Shown here in pieces: positions 24,412 through 32,843 of a DNA stretch of 40,575 bases (positions are counted from its first letter, which is position 1; each line of letters opens with the position of its first letter). Under the pieces are notes generated by a model. It was not told the DNA's origin. It worked only from the letters and a program-made list of their open reading frames with translations, and made no database searches. The stretch is from Chitinophaga pinensis (lineage in GTDB: Bacteria > Bacteroidota > Bacteroidia > SXHM01): positions 1-40,575 of the forward strand of contig CAMAVO010000007.1 of NCBI GenBank assembly GCA_945861685.1, read 5' to 3'. The position numbers and the translations under genes were made by a program.

Positions 24412-25164
24412 TTACCACTTTACTCCGGGATAGGCGCGATGCACGGATTGCATTTCTGCAAGAATATAACCAAGATGCTCGGTATGTCTTCCCTGCAAAT
24501 TTCCTTTTTGCATCCATACTTTTTCAGGCTTTTTAAGCATTGCTTTTTCAAGCATTGTATCTACATCTTTTTGCCATTGGTGTTGAATAGTAGAAAGATT
24601 GGGAGCAATACCTGCAGCTATTAAAACCGTATCGTTTTCATCTGTTTCAAATAGACTTCCGGTGAAACGGTAGATTTCGTTCAATGCATTTTGAAGACGT
24701 GTATTGCTTTCCTGTGTTCCGTCACCAAGGCGAAGCATCCAACTGCTACTGTGGCGCAAATGATATTGTATCTCTTTCAATGATTTTGCTGCAATTCCTG
24801 CAAGCGTTTCATCTTTACTTTTTGCAAGCGCTTCGTAAAAATGAATTTCAAATGCATCGGTTAAATATTGCCTTAGAATTGTCTGTGCAAAATCTCCGTT
24901 TGGTTGTTCCGCTAGCAGGTTGTTAAAAAACTCTCGCTCATTGCGCAAATAGGCCAAGTCATCTTCTGTCCTGCCTTTGCTTTCAACCTTTCCGGCATAT
25001 TCATACAACGAATTTGCGCGACCTACAAAGTCAAGCGAAATATTGGTGAGTGCAATATCTTCTTCAAGCACAGGTCCATGTCCGCACCATTCTGATAAGC
25101 GGTGTCCAATAATTAAACTGCTGTCCGAAAGGCGAAGCAGGTAATTGAATAATTGTTTTTCCAT
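24412..25164 (-). CDS. paaC: Phenylacetyl-CoA epoxidase structural subunit PaaC
   Basis: 250 residues, the ferritin-like non-catalytic partner of PaaA in the epoxidase core. Recognised from GHRLSEWCGHGPVLEEDIALTNI at the N terminus, the ISLDFVGRANSLYEYAG helix, the LKEIQYHLRHSSSWMLRLGDGT segment and the C-terminal GRHTEHLGYILAEMQSVHRAYPG, all characteristic of PaaC. PaaC is needed for a soluble and active PaaA and for PaaE binding. Its ATG shares one base with the paaB TAA (TAATG), a sign of coupled translation that would keep subunits in step. Confidence 0.95.
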   Translation of the reverse strand: MEKQLFNYLLRLSDSSLIIGHRLSEWCGHGPVLEEDIALTNISLDFVGRANSLYEYAGKVESKGRTEDDLAYLRNEREFFNNLLAEQPNGDFAQTILRQYLTDAFEIHFYEALAKSKDETLAGIAAKSLKEIQYHLRHSSSWMLRLGDGTQESNTRLQNALNEIYRFTGSLFETDENDTVLIAAGIAPNLSTIQHQWQKDVDTMLEKAMLKKPEKVWMQKGNLQGRHTEHLGYILAEMQSVHRAYPGVKW

Positions 25165-25451
25165 TATAAATATTTTACTCCTTCGGGAACATGATAAAAT
25201 GTGGGATGGCGATAAATTTTATCGTTTGCCGGTTCAAAGAATGAACCAATATCTTCAGGCGATGAAGAAATAATTGCTTCTGCAGGAACAACCCAAATGC
25301 TTGTTCCTTCGCTGCGCCTGGTATAAACATCACGTGCATTTTGAATTGCCATTTCTTTATCGGCTGCGTGAACACTGCCGCAATGTTTGTGAGGCAAACC
25401 AGGTTTGGTTTGCACAAATACTTCCCAAAGTACTCCTTGATTATTATTCAT
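25164..25451 (-). CDS. paaB: Phenylacetyl-CoA epoxidase small subunit PaaB
   Basis: 95 residues, as expected for PaaB. The features LWEVFVQTKPGLPHKHCGSVHAAD, ARDVYTRRSEGTSIWVVP and the C-terminal YRHPTFYHVPEGVKYL are diagnostic. PaaB joins PaaAC units and is required for ring epoxidation by the whole complex. It lies 12 bases after paaA and overlaps paaC by one base, keeping the paaABC gene order. Confidence 0.95.
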   Translation of the reverse strand: MNNNQGVLWEVFVQTKPGLPHKHCGSVHAADKEMAIQNARDVYTRRSEGTSIWVVPAEAIISSSPEDIGSFFEPANDKIYRHPTFYHVPEGVKYL

Positions 25452-25463
25452 TTTTATATGTTT

Positions 25464-26402
25464 TTAAGCTGCTACTTTTTGTTGTTGTTTTGCTGCATAT
25501 GCTGCTGCTGCTTCGCGAACCCAAGCACCATTTTCATGCGCTTTTATACGAGCACTCAAACGTTCTTTATTGCAGGGTCCATTGCCTTTGATTACGTTAT
25601 TAAATTCTTCCCAATCAGGTGTGCCCCAATCATAGCTTTGTTTTGCTTCGTTCCATTTCAAATCTTTATCAGGCACTGTTAGTCCGATAAATTCTGCCTG
25701 AGGAACAGTGCGGTCAACAAATTTTTGACGTAACTCATCATTTGTTTCGCGTTTTATTTTCCAGCGCATGGATTGTGCTGTGTTAGGAGAACTTGCATCG
25801 GGTGGACCAAACATCATAAGCGAAGGCCACCAGAAACGGTTAAGTGCATCTTGCGCCATTGCTTTTTGGTCTGGCGTTCCGGCAGCAAGCACCGACATGA
25901 TTTCATATCCTTGTCGCTGGTGAAAACTTTCTTCTTTGCAGATGCGCACCATTGCACGTGAATAAGGTCCATAAGATGTTTTTTGCAGCATCACCTGATT
26001 CATAATAGCTGCCCCATCTACCAGCCAGCCAATAGCTCCCATATCAGCCCATGTTAAAGTAGGGTAGTTGAAAATGCTGGAATATTTTGCTTTGCCGCTA
26101 TGCAGCTGTTCAATCATTTCATCGCGGCTGATACCCATTGTTTCAGCTGCGCTGTAGAGGTAAAGTCCATGTCCGCCTTCGTCCTGAACTTTGGCAAGTA
26201 ATACCATTTTTCTGCGCAGACTTGGGGCGCGTGTAATCCAATTGCCTTCAGGCAACATACCCACAATTTCGGAATGTGCATGTTGCGAAATTTGGCGGAT
26301 AAGCGTTTTGCGATAATCATCAGGCATCCAGTCTTTCGGCTCTATCATGTCACCACGGTCAATTTTAGCATCAAAAATTTTCTGCAATTTTATTGTTTCC
26401 AT
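25464..26402 (-). CDS. paaA: Phenylacetyl-CoA epoxidase catalytic subunit PaaA
   Basis: 312-residue diiron oxygenase subunit that converts phenylacetyl-CoA to its ring-1,2-epoxide with O2. Iron ligands are visible: Glu45 in [10 protein letters not shown], Glu75 and His78 in [11 protein letters not shown], Asp129 in WLVDGAA, and Glu158 with His161 in [10 protein letters not shown], at the positions known for E. coli PaaA. The C-terminal tail is Ala-rich ([11 protein letters not shown]). It is the first gene of the 14-gene minus-strand run and lies just beyond a strong terminator that ends the preceding gene, so a promoter of its own is expected in the ~75 bases upstream. Confidence 0.97.
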   Translation of the reverse strand: METIKLQKIFDAKIDRGDMIEPKDWMPDDYRKTLIRQISQHAHSEIVGMLPEGNWITRAPSLRRKMVLLAKVQDEGGHGLYLYSAAETMGISRDEMIEQLHSGKAKYSSIFNYPTLTWADMGAIGWLVDGAAIMNQVMLQKTSYGPYSRAMVRICKEESFHQRQGYEIMSVLAAGTPDQKAMAQDALNRFWWPSLMMFGPPDASSPNTAQSMRWKIKRETNDELRQKFVDRTVPQAEFIGLTVPDKDLKWNEAKQSYDWGTPDWEEFNNVIKGNGPCNKERLSARIKAHENGAWVREAAAAYAAKQQQKVAA

Positions 26403-26427
26403 TCGTTGAATTATTATTCGTTGTGTG

Positions 26428-26435
26428 CAAGTTTA
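26428..26435 (-). promoter_or_regulatory. Candidate -7 element for the paa operon
   Basis: TAAACTTG on the minus strand differs at one base from the Bacteroidota consensus TAnnTTTG and would start transcription ~20 bases before the paaA ATG at 26402. No well-spaced TTTG -33 box is visible, so an activator may be needed. This is a weak call. Confidence 0.3.
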
Positions 26436-26478
26436 AGAATTATCGCCAACATGAAAAGAAAAGTGATAAAAGTCAGGC

Positions 26479-26518
26479 AAAAAAAAGCGGACACGCCTTA
26501 GGCGTGTCCGCTTTTTTT
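26479..26518 (-). terminator. Perfect bidirectional hairpin terminator between the copper protein gene and paaA
   Basis: Eleven-base stem gcggacacgcc (26487-26497), loop tta, and ggcgtgtccgc (26501-26511), flanked by eight A on one side and seven T on the other, so it has a U-tract in both directions. It lies 14 bases past the stop of the minus-strand monooxygenase-like gene and ends transcription from it before the paa operon. Confidence 0.92.
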
Positions 26519-26531
26519 ACAAGTGATAGTT

Positions 26532-28121
26532 CTATCGTTGTACAATAAATTTTCGTGCAACAGAAAGTTTATCCGATTTCATTTGAACCGAATATATTCC
26601 TGATGGTAAGTTACTGATATTGATATTTGCACTATTAGCATTTGCTGAGGTTGGGACATGAAGCGATTCAACTTCTTTTCCGGTTACATCTGTGATAATG
26701 ATTAAAGTGTTTTTTGCGAATAGTTCAGTACAATTAATATTCAATGAATTTGAGGCCGGATTTGGATAAACGCTCAAATAATTATCAGGAATTTTTTCTT
26801 CAATACCTGTTACCGAATTATAACTGCAATTATTGTAATGGTCAATTGAAGTTGAATTATCAATCACAATATTTTCGTCACCATTTTGATAAAACAAATA
26901 CGAGAAATAAACCAGCATCATTTCATCTGTTGTGGCTTCTCCAAGTGATACTGCCTGAGGAGGATTGCTTGGGTTGTTTGGGTTTCCTATTGTATTATCG
27001 TATGTTGCTTCACCATACAAAACAGTTCCTGCCGGAATTTTTACAGGATTGCGGAACATGTAACTCCCCTGCCAGTGAAAATTCCAGTTTGGAATGTCAA
27101 TAAATTTTAGGGTGTCATTGGTTGGCGTTACTCCATAAGCCTTGATAGACTTTCCTATCAGGTGCATGTGGGGGCCAACGGAGAGCACGGTCAGATTTAC
27201 AGGAATGGTATATTCTTCGTGAAAAGTTCTTACTTCGTTTGCAGGAATATAAAGTGGTCCGTCAATAAGTGAAGTCTGGTGATTTAGCGGAGGAGCTAAA
27301 CTGATTTCACGTAAAGTTGATGAAGGTGAAAACTTGATATGAATTTTTGTGCTGTCCTCAAGTCCTGCAGTACCAGCAGGATAGTGGATTTGCAAAACCA
27401 GATTTGTGCTTGCAGGAAGTTTTATACCCATTCCGTCAGGTGTTTCAAAAACACCTTGCCCGGGAACCCAACCACCGATAAGTTTTGCTCCTTGACTTCC
27501 TATTCCACCAAAACTTGTGTAACCCGGACCGGGATCATTTGCATCCAATGTTGCGGGCGTATTTGTTTCATCGCGGAATACAAGGACGTGGTGAACAATA
27601 CTGCGGTTTCCGGGAAGCACTTCAAAGCCGGTAATGAATTTATCAACGCCTTCGGATGTAGGAATTACAAAACAACGGTAAACATCTTGTGATGAGCCAA
27701 CAGCGTAGGTTGGTATTTGTACTACAAGATCAGGATTAGTAATTACTGCATTGCTTGAATAAACAGGTGGTGTTGGAGCATTTGCCTGATTTCCTTCAGG
27801 TGCTCCTGCATTTACCCAATCATTAATGAGCGTAATTTCTTCGGGTGTTAAATAACGTTCATGAGCAAGGTTATTGTAGCTTCTGTCCGGAGGCCATGGA
27901 GGCATAATCCCATTGTTAACAGCATACGGGAAACCCGATGCCGCAGATGCTGCGTCAGTATAAGTCATCAAAGAAAAAGGGGCTATCCCGTTGCTATTAT
28001 GGCAACCAGTGCAATGTGTGTAAAGCAGGCAGGCTATATCATCTGACCATGTTGGAGTTGTTTGTGCATTGACAGAAAAACCCAATGCAAAAGGTAAAAT
28101 GAACAGGAAAAGTCTTTTCAT
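26532..28121 (-). CDS. Secreted haem/copper type II ascorbate-dependent monooxygenase-like protein with T9SS sorting tail
   Basis: Start chosen at 28121 (529 residues), which puts a clean signal peptide (MKRLFLFILPFALGFSVNA) at the N terminus; a start at 28154 adds 11 residues. Next is a cytochrome-c-like region with a CTGCH haem site (Cys37, Cys40, His41). The two-domain PHM-like core shows all expected copper ligands: His177-His178 in IVHHV, His246 in LQIHY, His318 and His320 in GPHMHLIG, and a Met at 401/402 in TDEMMLVYFSYLF. Residues ~449-529 (YPNPASNSL..GIYSVQMKSDK..KFIVQR) are a type A T9SS C-terminal domain. It probably oxidises an unknown organic substrate outside the cell, with the haem domain as an electron entry; substrate and reaction are not known. 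Confidence 0.9.
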   Translation of the reverse strand: MKRLFLFILPFALGFSVNAQTTPTWSDDIACLLYTHCTGCHNSNGIAPFSLMTYTDAASAASGFPYAVNNGIMPPWPPDRSYNNLAHERYLTPEEITLINDWVNAGAPEGNQANAPTPPVYSSNAVITNPDLVVQIPTYAVGSSQDVYRCFVIPTSEGVDKFITGFEVLPGNRSIVHHVLVFRDETNTPATLDANDPGPGYTSFGGIGSQGAKLIGGWVPGQGVFETPDGMGIKLPASTNLVLQIHYPAGTAGLEDSTKIHIKFSPSSTLREISLAPPLNHQTSLIDGPLYIPANEVRTFHEEYTIPVNLTVLSVGPHMHLIGKSIKAYGVTPTNDTLKFIDIPNWNFHWQGSYMFRNPVKIPAGTVLYGEATYDNTIGNPNNPSNPPQAVSLGEATTDEMMLVYFSYLFYQNGDENIVIDNSTSIDHYNNCSYNSVTGIEEKIPDNYLSVYPNPASNSLNINCTELFAKNTLIIITDVTGKEVESLHVPTSANANSANINISNLPSGIYSVQMKSDKLSVARKFIVQR

Positions 28122-28151
28122 AGTTATGTTGCTATTAATTAATAAGATGAA

Positions 28152-28159
28152 CAAATTTA
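28152..28159 (-). promoter_or_regulatory. Candidate -7 element for the monooxygenase-like gene
   Basis: TAAATTTG on the minus strand is an exact match to TAnnTTTG, ~30 bases before the ATG at 28121. No convincing TTG box lies at the normal distance upstream, so this is tentative. Confidence 0.35.
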
Positions 28160-28295
28160 TGGATTTATTGAATACAGAATTATTCTTTGCTTCAAACAGA
28201 CAATAATTTCAACCAATGGTTTAATCTGAGAAATTATTTTTCAGCCGGTTGTAACGAATCGTTTAACCTTGCATTATATATTCAAAACAGGATTT

Positions 28296-28886
28296 ATGAA
28301 CGCAGATGCTAGCCAACCAGCCCCTGAAGAGGGAAAACATCATCAAAGCAGGCAACAACTTGATGAGGAAGTGCTCCAGATAAAAGCCGCAATTGATAAT
28401 CCACAGGCATTTGGAGTGCTTTACAATAAATATTACTTGCGCATTTTCCGCTATGTTTTTCAGCGTGTGGAAGATGAAGACACAGCAGCTGATGTAACCT
28501 CTGTGGTGTTTTCAAAAGCGTTATTCAGTTTAAGCAAATATCAATTCCGAGGAGTTCCTTTCTCAGCATGGCTTTTCAGAGTAGCACAAAATGAACTGAA
28601 CCAGTTATTCAGAAAAAACAAAGTTCAGAAAGTGGTGAATGTGCCACTGGAAAACCTTGCGCAGATTGCTGAAGATGCAGCTGAAGAAAATCTGGAAGAA
28701 CGAATAGAAAGCTTGAAAAAAGCAATGAAAGATTTGTCGGAAGATGAATTGGAGTTGATAGAGCAACGGTATTTTGAAAGCCGTTCTTACAAGGAAATGA
28801 GTGAGATATTGGACATGGAAGAAAATAATGCACGCGTGAAAACTTTCCGTGTGATTCAGAAACTGAAAAATTTATTAACGAAATAA
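28296..28886 (+). CDS. ECF-type RNA polymerase sigma factor
   Basis: 196 residues from the ATG at 28296 (a TTG at 28269 would add nine residues but gives an unlikely leader). Region 2 is seen at about 28-90 (LYNKYYLRIFRYVFQRVEDEDTAADVTSVVFSKAL, then FSAWLFRVAQNELNQLFRK) and region 4 at about 141-196 (DLSEDELELIEQRYFESRSYKEMSEIL..NNARVKTFRVIQKLKNLL). The spacer between is short and acidic (EDAAEENLEERIE). It lies 9 bases before a single-pass membrane protein gene, the usual place for an anti-sigma or sensor partner. Target promoters cannot be predicted from this window. Confidence 0.93.
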   Translation: MNADASQPAPEEGKHHQSRQQLDEEVLQIKAAIDNPQAFGVLYNKYYLRIFRYVFQRVEDEDTAADVTSVVFSKALFSLSKYQFRGVPFSAWLFRVAQNELNQLFRKNKVQKVVNVPLENLAQIAEDAAEENLEERIESLKKAMKDLSEDELELIEQRYFESRSYKEMSEILDMEENNARVKTFRVIQKLKNLLTK

Positions 28887-28895
28887 TCAGAAGTC

Positions 28896-30530
28896 ATGAG
28901 CAAAATAAAATTCAATATTAACCGCAAAAACATCAGTGACGAGAAGGCTCTGAAGCACAAAAGCTTTGACAAAGTGATGGCGGGATACAAAGTGCTTTCA
29001 AAGCCTTTGTATAAAACGTTTAAGTTCTGGGCAGGTGCAGGAGTTGCAGTGACAGCAGTAGTTGTAGCAACTTCACTACTTACCAATAATCTAAAAAAAG
29101 AAACAGAATCCGCAGTAAAACCTCCAATTGAAAGCTTGGATATTCCAACCGATTCCTTTTGGGTTGATGCTGTAAAAGATACCACCATCACAACAAAATC
29201 AGGTTCACAAATAAAAATTTCAGCCAATTCCTTTTTTGATAAAAACGGAACTCTTGTTAACGGAAAAGTGGAAATTAAGTACCGCGAGCTTCAAGATGTG
29301 ATTGATATTTTCATGTCCGGTATTCCAATGACTTATGATAGCGCAGGAACACAATACCATTTTGAATCGGCAGGTATGTTTGAGTTTCGTGGTTTTCAGG
29401 AACACGAAGAAGTTTTTATTAGTGATGCCTCACCTGTAAATATTTTACTGGCTTCAAAATGGGAAGGCGAACGTTTTAACATTTATAAGTTGGATGATAA
29501 AACCGGTGTTTGGAGTTATATTGAAAAAGATACTGCGGGAAAAAATCAGGAACCAATTTTCGCTCAAGTAAAAACTGATTCTGTTAAGCTTCCCGTGAAT
29601 GAAAAAATAGAAAAACTCACTAAAGAAGTTGAAAAGGCAAAAGCCAAAACCGAGCAGCTTGTTCAAGGAAAACCACTGGAACCAGTAAAAGCTGCAGACG
29701 GAACTCAGAACTTAAAAATACAAGTAAGCGAAAAGGAGTTTCCTGAACTTGCATTGTATAAAAACTTGCTTTTCGAGATTGATAAAAATGATAAAACCTA
29801 TAAATCAGAATTATCAAAAATAACCTGGGATGCTGCTTCGGTAAAGAAAGGCAAAGAGAAGGGAACGTATGTTCTTACCTTTATAAAAGGAAAAGATGAA
29901 TACAGCTTTTTAACCCGTCCTGTTGTTTCGGAAAAGGATTATCCGAAGGCGGTTGAGCTTTATAACAAAAAGTTTGATGAATATGAGAAAACACTTGCAA
30001 TGCGTAAAGAAGATGAAGTGAAAAAAGAAAAAGAATTAAAAGCGGAATATGATAAACTCAATGCTGAACGCCTTGCACAGATTGCGGAAATACAACAAAG
30101 AATGGCATCGGTTTCTGCGCAGCAGATTGCCATAAATGCCACAACTGATATTATTTACCGCTCATTTATGGTAAGCAGTTTTGGCATCTGGAACTCAGAT
30201 TGTCCACAGAATATGCCGAAAGGATTAATGGTTTCTGCAACCTTTACGGATAAGAATAACAAAGAACTTGTGTTCAATACACTTTACCTTGTTGAAAAAG
30301 GAAAGAATGCTGCCTACTCTCTTACCAATTATGATTACACCAGATTTACATTTAATCCTGAATCTGAAAATCTTTTGTTGGGTGTTACAAAGGACAATAA
30401 AATAGCTGTGTTTAAACCGGAAGATTTTGCTGCACTTGGTAAAATAGGTTCTTCCTGTAAATTTAAAATGCAGGTTCTGGATAAACCTTTCAAAAATATC
30501 GATGAAGTAAAAGCATCTATTGATATTTGA
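28896..30530 (+). CDS. Single-pass membrane protein, candidate sigma-factor partner
   Basis: 544 residues. A short basic N terminus (about 1-43), one membrane segment (about 45-63, GAGVAVTAVVVATSLL) and a large part outside the cytoplasm. The outer part begins with a beta-rich region (TTKSGSQIKISANSFFD, GIPMTYDSAGTQYHFESAGMFEFRGF) recurring in Bacteroidota envelope proteins as I recall it, then two Lys/Glu-rich coiled-coil stretches (about 235-260 and 345-410) and a C-terminal beta-rich part. The cytoplasmic part lacks the HxxxCxxC zinc motif of classical anti-sigma factors. Position directly after a sigma gene (9 bases) suggests it holds or senses for that sigma factor; this is inference, and no function is known. 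Confidence 0.8.
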   Translation: MSKIKFNINRKNISDEKALKHKSFDKVMAGYKVLSKPLYKTFKFWAGAGVAVTAVVVATSLLTNNLKKETESAVKPPIESLDIPTDSFWVDAVKDTTITTKSGSQIKISANSFFDKNGTLVNGKVEIKYRELQDVIDIFMSGIPMTYDSAGTQYHFESAGMFEFRGFQEHEEVFISDASPVNILLASKWEGERFNIYKLDDKTGVWSYIEKDTAGKNQEPIFAQVKTDSVKLPVNEKIEKLTKEVEKAKAKTEQLVQGKPLEPVKAADGTQNLKIQVSEKEFPELALYKNLLFEIDKNDKTYKSELSKITWDAASVKKGKEKGTYVLTFIKGKDEYSFLTRPVVSEKDYPKAVELYNKKFDEYEKTLAMRKEDEVKKEKELKAEYDKLNAERLAQIAEIQQRMASVSAQQIAINATTDIIYRSFMVSSFGIWNSDCPQNMPKGLMVSATFTDKNNKELVFNTLYLVEKGKNAAYSLTNYDYTRFTFNPESENLLLGVTKDNKIAVFKPEDFAALGKIGSSCKFKMQVLDKPFKNIDEVKASIDI

Positions 30531-30548
30531 ATGCTTTATCTTTGAAGT

Positions 30549-31250
30549 GTGATTATATTAAGAGTAATATTTTTTTTGCTTGCGCTTTTTGCCTGCGAAT
30601 TTGCTGGTGCTCAGGATTCCATTGCCATTTTCAAAGTTGTAAAATCAAAAACCAATTTTATTGTTTCTCCTTCCAACAATGTTTTGTGGATTGGAGTTGA
30701 TAACAGAATTTGTATCAAAACAGAAGGCGAGGGAAAAATTGCAAAAGTGGAAATAGCGGGTGCAACTATTGCGCAAATGGATAGTTGCTACATTATACGT
30801 GCAACATCAGGCAGCGGACATGAAGCTATTCTTTCCGTTTATGAATTATTGCCAAACGGTAAATCTCAGTTGGCTTTGAATAAAAAATACAATCTTGTAA
30901 GTTTACCCGTCCCCGAAGTATTAGTGTGCGAAGTAAAAAGCGATTCAACTATTGATAAATTTTCGCTGATGGCAATTGGTAAATTAACCGCCAAACTAAA
31001 AGGAACCAATGAAAAACTGAAAGTAGTTTCGTTTGAAATGCAAACAGGAAATCAAACTGCAATTGACACATTGAAATCCGGAAATGAAAAATTAACTATA
31101 GAAATGAAACGTGTGATTGATGCAATGAAACCGGGCAGCCTGATTTTGTTCAATAATATTATTTGTCGTAATGCAAAAGGCGATTTACTTCCGCCAATGA
31201 ACGTGCGGATATTCTTAGACGAGAAGAAGATTTACCAATACGGATTTTAG
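30549..31250 (+). CDS. Exported protein resembling the C-terminal domains of GldM, GTG start
   Basis: 233 residues from a GTG 18 bases after the previous gene; no ATG is available upstream of the signal peptide. Residues 1-21 (VIFFLLALFACEFAGA) form a signal peptide. The rest resembles the last two periplasmic domains of GldM, the T9SS trans-envelope protein: NVLWIGVDNRICI corresponds to the conserved GldM VLYRGVDNP segment, and the end (ILFNNIICRNAKGDLLPPMNVRIFLDE) to the closing GldM strand pair. The N-terminal membrane helix and coiled part of GldM are absent. The similarity is judged by eye and should be treated as moderate. It is convergent with the ScfR gene, overlapping by four bases. 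Confidence 0.7.
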   Translation: MIILRVIFFLLALFACEFAGAQDSIAIFKVVKSKTNFIVSPSNNVLWIGVDNRICIKTEGEGKIAKVEIAGATIAQMDSCYIIRATSGSGHEAILSVYELLPNGKSQLALNKKYNLVSLPVPEVLVCEVKSDSTIDKFSLMAIGKLTAKLKGTNEKLKVVSFEMQTGNQTAIDTLKSGNEKLTIEMKRVIDAMKPGSLILFNNIICRNAKGDLLPPMNVRIFLDEKKIYQYGF

Positions 31251-32755
31251 GAGAGAATAAGTTGTTCTTTTTCCATTAATTCTTTCACCGCACTTTCAAC
31301 TTCCTTCAAGCGATTCTGTTTTTCCAGAACTGTTGGTTTTGCAACCCGTTCTTTGCAGTCTTTTATACTGCAACGTTCGCAGGTTTCGTTCACCATTTTA
31401 ACGGGAACATTTGTATCATCCCAGAAAGCGACCTTCTTTTTAAAATCATTGTTCACTAAAAAACCAATCGTAACGGAAAGATTGGCGTGTGGCGTTCTTC
31501 CAAGTCTGCGGGCAAGCGAAATGCAGAAATATTCATTGCCGCTATCAGCATATTTTGAACGCTGAACAGCCACAATGGGGCCAGTGTATTTTTTCTGCTT
31601 TTTTACTTCTTCCAGTTTTTGAAAAACATCAATTGAAATCCACCTGCGGCAATAATGCTCCTTCAATTCATTGCGGTGCGGCTGATGTAACTGTGAAAGA
31701 TGCAGTTCCTTGGAAAGCGAAAATTCTTCTGCTCCCAAATTATTATTGAATCGCAGAAAAAATAAATTATTCAAACCAAAATATCGCGGAATAAGATTGG
31801 TCAGGCGGTGCATAAACATTTCCGGTGAAGTATCGAACTTGTCCATCATTTCAAGCATTTTTTTACTGTCAAACTCTTTGGATGCAAAAAACGATTTTAA
31901 ATCTTTTACTAAAATGTCGCGATTGATAAGGAGTGCGCCTGCAAAATAACTTGCCTTCATGTTGCTCAACACTTGTTCAAACGAATTAGCTTTGTTCCAT
32001 GGCGTTGTATAAGCGCGCTCTTTCAATCCAAGATATTGGTAGCCGATTTCCTTTGCGTAAATAAATGCCTGTTGAGAGCCTGCCAGTTTATTGTTAATCA
32101 TAAAACGTTTGCCATTACTGAGGTAAACAGAACGCAGATTCTCAAGTGAAGGAACACTGCTTAGTTTCTTTTCATCCAGTTTGTAGCCAAATTTATTGAC
32201 AACAATATTCTTCAGCTCTTCAACCGTAAGCGGGCGATTTACATTAATTTTATATTCAGCACTGAACCTTTCTACAGCCTGCTCAATTTCTTCAAAATAG
32301 TTTTCATGCATTTCCTGGTAAGAACGCACAGATGCAAAATAAAAATGCTCCTGCGTCATGTCGTAATCTCTCGCAATTTTATTGAGCGTACTGATGAATG
32401 CAGTAACTTTTGCGGGGGCGTTGCTTACCAGTTCTACAATTTTCTTTTTGTCAATTCCAAATACTTCCAGCGGAAGTTCCTGAATGAAATTATTTTCAAG
32501 AAAACGACTTACATGTGATAACGATTTGCCGGTTTTTAGCGAAACAAGCTTATCATAAGAAACACTCAGTGCATTAGAAATGGCAGCAATTTTTTCGGCT
32601 TTCGGATACTTTTTGCCTTTTTCAATCTCGTTAAGATAGGAGACTGAAAGGCCGCTTTTATTACTTAGTTCAACTAATGAAAGTTTGTTCTCCTGCCTTA
32701 GCTGCCTGAGTTTAAGGCCAAAAATGAGGCGTATGTTTTGTTCGTTATTGTGCAT
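31247..32755 (-). CDS. RamB/ScfR-type XRE regulator (short-chain fatty acyl-CoA regulator)
   Basis: About 502 residues from the ATG at 32755; an ATG at 32770 adds five residues but overlaps a likely promoter element. An N-terminal HTH_XRE domain (FGLKLRQLRQENKLSLVELS, SVSYLNEIEKGKKYPKAEKIAAIS) is followed by an IrrE-like region (QQAFIYAKEIGYQYLGL, NMKASYFAGALLI) and the C-terminal DUF2083-type domain with the CERCSIKDCKER cysteine motif. This architecture is that of RamB and ScfR proteins, which control acetate, propionate and glyoxylate-cycle genes in response to acyl-CoA. Divergent placement next to aceB-aceA agrees with that role. It probably binds a palindrome at 32812-32825 and regulates itself. 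Confidence 0.88.
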   Translation of the reverse strand: MHNNEQNIRLIFGLKLRQLRQENKLSLVELSNKSGLSVSYLNEIEKGKKYPKAEKIAAISNALSVSYDKLVSLKTGKSLSHVSRFLENNFIQELPLEVFGIDKKKIVELVSNAPAKVTAFISTLNKIARDYDMTQEHFYFASVRSYQEMHENYFEEIEQAVERFSAEYKINVNRPLTVEELKNIVVNKFGYKLDEKKLSSVPSLENLRSVYLSNGKRFMINNKLAGSQQAFIYAKEIGYQYLGLKERAYTTPWNKANSFEQVLSNMKASYFAGALLINRDILVKDLKSFFASKEFDSKKMLEMMDKFDTSPEMFMHRLTNLIPRYFGLNNLFFLRFNNNLGAEEFSLSKELHLSQLHQPHRNELKEHYCRRWISIDVFQKLEEVKKQKKYTGPIVAVQRSKYADSGNEYFCISLARRLGRTPHANLSVTIGFLVNNDFKKKVAFWDDTNVPVKMVNETCERCSIKDCKERVAKPTVLEKQNRLKEVESAVKELMEKEQLILS

Positions 32756-32767
32756 TTGAGCGGTGTG

Positions 32768-32775
32768 CAAAACTA
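32768..32775 (-). promoter_or_regulatory. Candidate -7 element for the ScfR-type regulator
   Basis: TAGTTTTG on the minus strand matches TAnnTTTG exactly. It covers the first possible ATG (32770), which is why translation from the next ATG at 32755 is preferred. No clear TTG box lies at the usual distance. Confidence 0.4.
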
Positions 32776-32794
32776 AAAAATATTGTTGATAATT

Positions 32795-32825
32795 AGCGAA
32801 AAAATAATTTTAGCGAAATTTCGCT
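32795..32825. promoter_or_regulatory. Palindromic operator candidate between the ScfR gene and aceB
   Basis: Perfect 14-base palindrome AGCGAAATTTCGCT at 32812-32825, with another half-site AGCGAAAA at 32795-32802. It lies just upstream of the aceB -7 element at 32844-32851 and also upstream of the ScfR gene, so a protein bound here could control both. The likely ligand-sensing binder is the adjacent regulator. Confidence 0.6.
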
Positions 32826-32843
32826 GGAAAAGAAATTTTGCTT

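Noticed and set aside
28247-28271. Promoter of the sigma factor gene from TTG at 28249 and TAACCTTG at 28264
   Set aside because: The spacing is only 12 bases and the -7 element has a mismatch, so it does not fit the Bacteroidota promoter rule.
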